The translations under genes and the position numbers were made by a program. Shown in pieces: positions 5,588-7,886 of a DNA stretch of 7,886 bases (its first letter is position 1; each line of letters starts with the position of its first letter). This DNA is from Methyloprofundus sp. (GTDB lineage Bacteria > Pseudomonadota > Gammaproteobacteria > Methylococcales > Methylomonadaceae), in assembly GCA_030636485.1 (NCBI GenBank), contig DAOVWV010000061.1:1-7886 (forward strand). The letters are read 5' to 3'. A model generated the notes under the pieces. That model did no database searches. It saw nothing but the letters and a program-made list of their open reading frames with translations, and had not been told where the DNA came from.

Positions 5588-7886
5588 TTATACAGTTGCG
5601 GTTGTTGGTAACCCTAATTGTGGTAAAACGACATTATTTAATGCCTTAACGGGGGCACGGCAGCATGTGGGGAACTGGCCAGGTGTGACTGTCGAGAAAA
5701 AGACCGGGGAATATGCGCATCAGGGTAAGCACATTGCGGTTGTTGATCTACCGGGTACCTATTCTTTAGAAGCGGATAGCGAGATTTCACTGGATGAGCG
5801 TGTGGCCAGGGATTATGTGGCCGCTAAAGAGGCAGATCTGGTTATTAATATACTGGATGCTTCTAATATAGAGCGTAATTTATATTTAACATCACAGTTA
5901 ATCGAGATGCGGGTGCCGATGATTATTGTGCTGAATATGATGGATGTTGTCGCGCAGCGTGGCCTAGAGATTGAATTTAATCAATTGGCTAAAATTTTGT
6001 CCTGCCCGGTGGTTGCTATTTCTGCTTCAACTCGAAAAGGGATTAACGAGCTAAAAACCGTCATTAATCAAGCGGTTTTAGATCAGCCTGTGCCGCAATT
6101 GGACATTGAATATCATGCCGAAATAGAAAAAGCGATTACTACTTTATCGGTTGCTTTAGAACAAAAAGCACTTGAGCATCATTGTGATTTACGTTGGCTG
6201 GCGATACGTTTGTTGGAGCGGGATACTTTGGCTCAGCAAATTGCTGGGCAAGAGTATGTGCTCCAGGCAGAGCTTTTGGAACAGCTTATTGAGCAGGATA
6301 CCGATGATGAACTGGATATTTTAGCGGCTGATGCGCGTTATGGGCTGGTGCATAAAATAAGCCAGCAATGTGTTAATAAGTTGCATGAAGTCAGTCGTGG
6401 CATGACGCATAAAATTGATAAATGGGTACTTAACCGCTTTCTGGGGATTCCTATTTTTCTATTGGTCATGTATTTGATGTTTATGATTACCATTAATATA
6501 GGCAGTGCCTTTATTGATTTTTTTGATCAAGTGGCAGGTGCAATTTTTGTTGATGGTTTTGCCGTATTATTAAACACGCTATCCATACCAGAATGGTTAG
6601 TGGTTTTATTGGCAGATGGTGCGGGAGGTGGCGTACAGGTTGTCGCTACCTTTATTCCGATTATTGGCTTTTTGTTTCTGGTGTTATCGTTATTAGAAGA
6701 TTCGGGCTATATGGCGCGGGCGGCATTTGTTGTTGATCGCTTTATGCGTATGATTGGTTTACCCGGAAAGTCATTTGTCCCGATGATTGTGGGGTTTGGC
6801 TGTAATGTACCGGCGATTATGGCAACACGCACTTTGGAAAGCCAGCGTGACCGGGTTTTAACCAATATTATGAACCCGTTTATGTCCTGTGGTGCGCGGT
6901 TGCCGGTTTATGCTTTATTTGCAGCGGCCTTTTTTCCGGTCGGTGGGCAGAATCTGGTTTTTGGCTTATATGTTTTGGGTATAGCCGTGGCGGTATTGAC
7001 GGGTTTGATTATGCGCCATACTTTATTTAAAGGGGATTCCATGCCTTTTATTATGGAGTTGCCGAATTATCATTTACCCACCGTGCAAAGTATTTTAATC
7101 CGCACCTGGGATCGTCTAAAAACATTTTTATTTAATGCAGGCAAAGTGATTGTACCGATGGTGCTAGTGCTTAACTTCCTGAATTCTTTAGGAACAGATG
7201 GCAGCTTTGGTAAAGAAAATACGCAAAAGTCTGTGTTAAGTGAAATAGGGCGCACGCTAGTGCCGGTGTTTAAACCGATGGGCATACGTGAAGATAACTG
7301 GCCTGCGACGGTGGGTATTTTTACCGGAGTATTGGCGAAAGAAGCTGTGGTCGGCACATTGGATGCATTATATAGTCAGCTGGCATTGGCTGATGAAGAG
7401 CAACAAGAAGAGGCTTTTGATTTGCAGCAAGCCCTGCTTGATGCACTGATGACGATCCCAGAAAATTTAACCGATGTCGCGGGAAGCCTTTTAGATCCTT
7501 TAGGGCTGGATATTGGTGATGTCAGTGATATGCAGGCTGCCGCTGAGCAACAAGAGGTTAAGCATGGTACGTTTGGTGAAATGCAGGCACGCTTCGATGG
7601 TAAGGCGGGGGCATTCGCCTATTTATTGTTTATTTTACTGTATGCGCCTTGTGTTGCTGCAACGGCCGCCATTCAACGCGAGTCTGGTACTGCTTGGGCT
7701 ATTTTTGTGGTTTTATGGACGACGGGTATTGCTTATATGACGGCAACGGTTTTTTATCAGTTGGCCACTTACAGTCAGCATAAAGAATCTTCGCTGTATT
7801 GGGTGTCTGGCTTGTCGCTGGCTTTTTGTTGTGTGGTATTTGCTTTCTGGCTGGCGGGCAGGGAAGAGGGAAAGCAGCAGGAGGCC
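5577..7886 (+). CDS. feoB: Ferrous iron transporter FeoB (3' end beyond the window)
   Basis: The inner-membrane Fe2+ transporter with a cytoplasmic G domain. Reading from ATG 5577, the frame is open for 770 codons to the last base; E. coli FeoB is about 773 residues, so little is missing. G-protein motifs: G1 GNPNCGKT (11-18), G2 T38 in GNWPGVTVE, G3 DLPG (57-60), G4 NMMD (120-123), G5 SAS (149-151). The helical regulatory part spans roughly 175-275, with ADARY at its end. The membrane domain begins near 290 (LNRFLGIPIF) and shows EDSGYMARAAF (374-384), Gate motif one around FVPMIVGFGCNVP (C409), Gate motif two NPFMSCGAR (C438), FTGVLAKEAVVGTL (582-595) and YAPC (C692). These cysteines match conserved ones in FeoB. 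No frameshift or missing motif was seen. The gene overlaps feoA by 11 bp. A feoC gene, if present, would lie downstream, out of view. Confidence 0.96.
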   Translation, partial: MQIDYTVAVVGNPNCGKTTLFNALTGARQHVGNWPGVTVEKKTGEYAHQGKHIAVVDLPGTYSLEADSEISLDERVARDYVAAKEADLVINILDASNIERNLYLTSQLIEMRVPMIIVLNMMDVVAQRGLEIEFNQLAKILSCPVVAISASTRKGINELKTVINQAVLDQPVPQLDIEYHAEIEKAITTLSVALEQKALEHHCDLRWLAIRLLERDTLAQQIAGQEYVLQAELLEQLIEQDTDDELDILAADARYGLVHKISQQCVNKLHEVSRGMTHKIDKWVLNRFLGIPIFLLVMYLMFMITINIGSAFIDFFDQVAGAIFVDGFAVLLNTLSIPEWLVVLLADGAGGGVQVVATFIPIIGFLFLVLSLLEDSGYMARAAFVVDRFMRMIGLPGKSFVPMIVGFGCNVPAIMATRTLESQRDRVLTNIMNPFMSCGARLPVYALFAAAFFPVGGQNLVFGLYVLGIAVAVLTGLIMRHTLFKGDSMPFIMELPNYHLPTVQSILIRTWDRLKTFLFNAGKVIVPMVLVLNFLNSLGTDGSFGKENTQKSVLSEIGRTLVPVFKPMGIREDNWPATVGIFTGVLAKEAVVGTLDALYSQLALADEEQQEEAFDLQQALLDALMTIPENLTDVAGSLLDPLGLDIGDVSDMQAAAEQQEVKHGTFGEMQARFDGKAGAFAYLLFILLYAPCVAATAAIQRESGTAWAIFVVLWTTGIAYMTATVFYQLATYSQHKESSLYWVSGLSLAFCCVVFAFWLAGREEGKQQEA

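Noticed and set aside
5607..5630. Cysteine in the FeoB P-loop (GNPNCGKT) instead of the serine of E. coli FeoB
   Set aside because: From general knowledge, cysteine at this position is common in FeoB of other gammaproteobacteria, so it is ordinary variation.

Overview
The window looks like chromosomal DNA from a low-GC (roughly 40%, judged by eye) Gram-negative bacterium, most likely a gammaproteobacterium. The evidence is a glnK-amtB pair with a signal-peptide-bearing AmtB, a large DUF748/AsmA-like envelope protein, a feoA-feoB operon behind a Fur-box-like sequence, and a short CGTCATTCC...GGAATGACG repeat of a kind scattered through many gammaproteobacterial genomes. A methylotroph of the Methylococcales type would fit, but the sequence alone does not settle this.

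All genes are on the + strand and form three units. (1) Nitrogen: the last 30 codons of a P-II regulator (glnK type, 1-95) are followed after 10 bp by amtB (106-1401), the ammonium channel that GlnK gates. (2) Envelope: a 1123-residue DUF748 protein (1513-4884) has one N-terminal membrane helix, a long periplasmic region with two recognisable repeated modules and an acidic 12-bp tandem repeat, and a divergent OmpA-like C-terminus. A candidate intrinsic terminator follows it (4914-4957). (3) Iron: after a 450-bp gene-free stretch holding the terminator, a 73-bp palindromic repeat element (5080-5152) and a Fur-box-like sequence (5263-5281), come feoA (5342-5587) and feoB (5577 to the window edge). 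These two overlap by 11 bp, which suggests translational coupling. FeoB is open for 770 codons to the last base, so its stop lies outside the window.

The three units do different jobs (ammonium uptake control, outer-envelope homeostasis, ferrous iron import), and nothing ties them into one pathway. I see no CRISPR array, transposase, tRNA/rRNA or defence-type genes. I found no convincing undescribed system. The points most worth a second look are the intergenic repeat element, the variable-looking acidic repeat and module duplication in the DUF748 protein, and its split OmpA-like tail.
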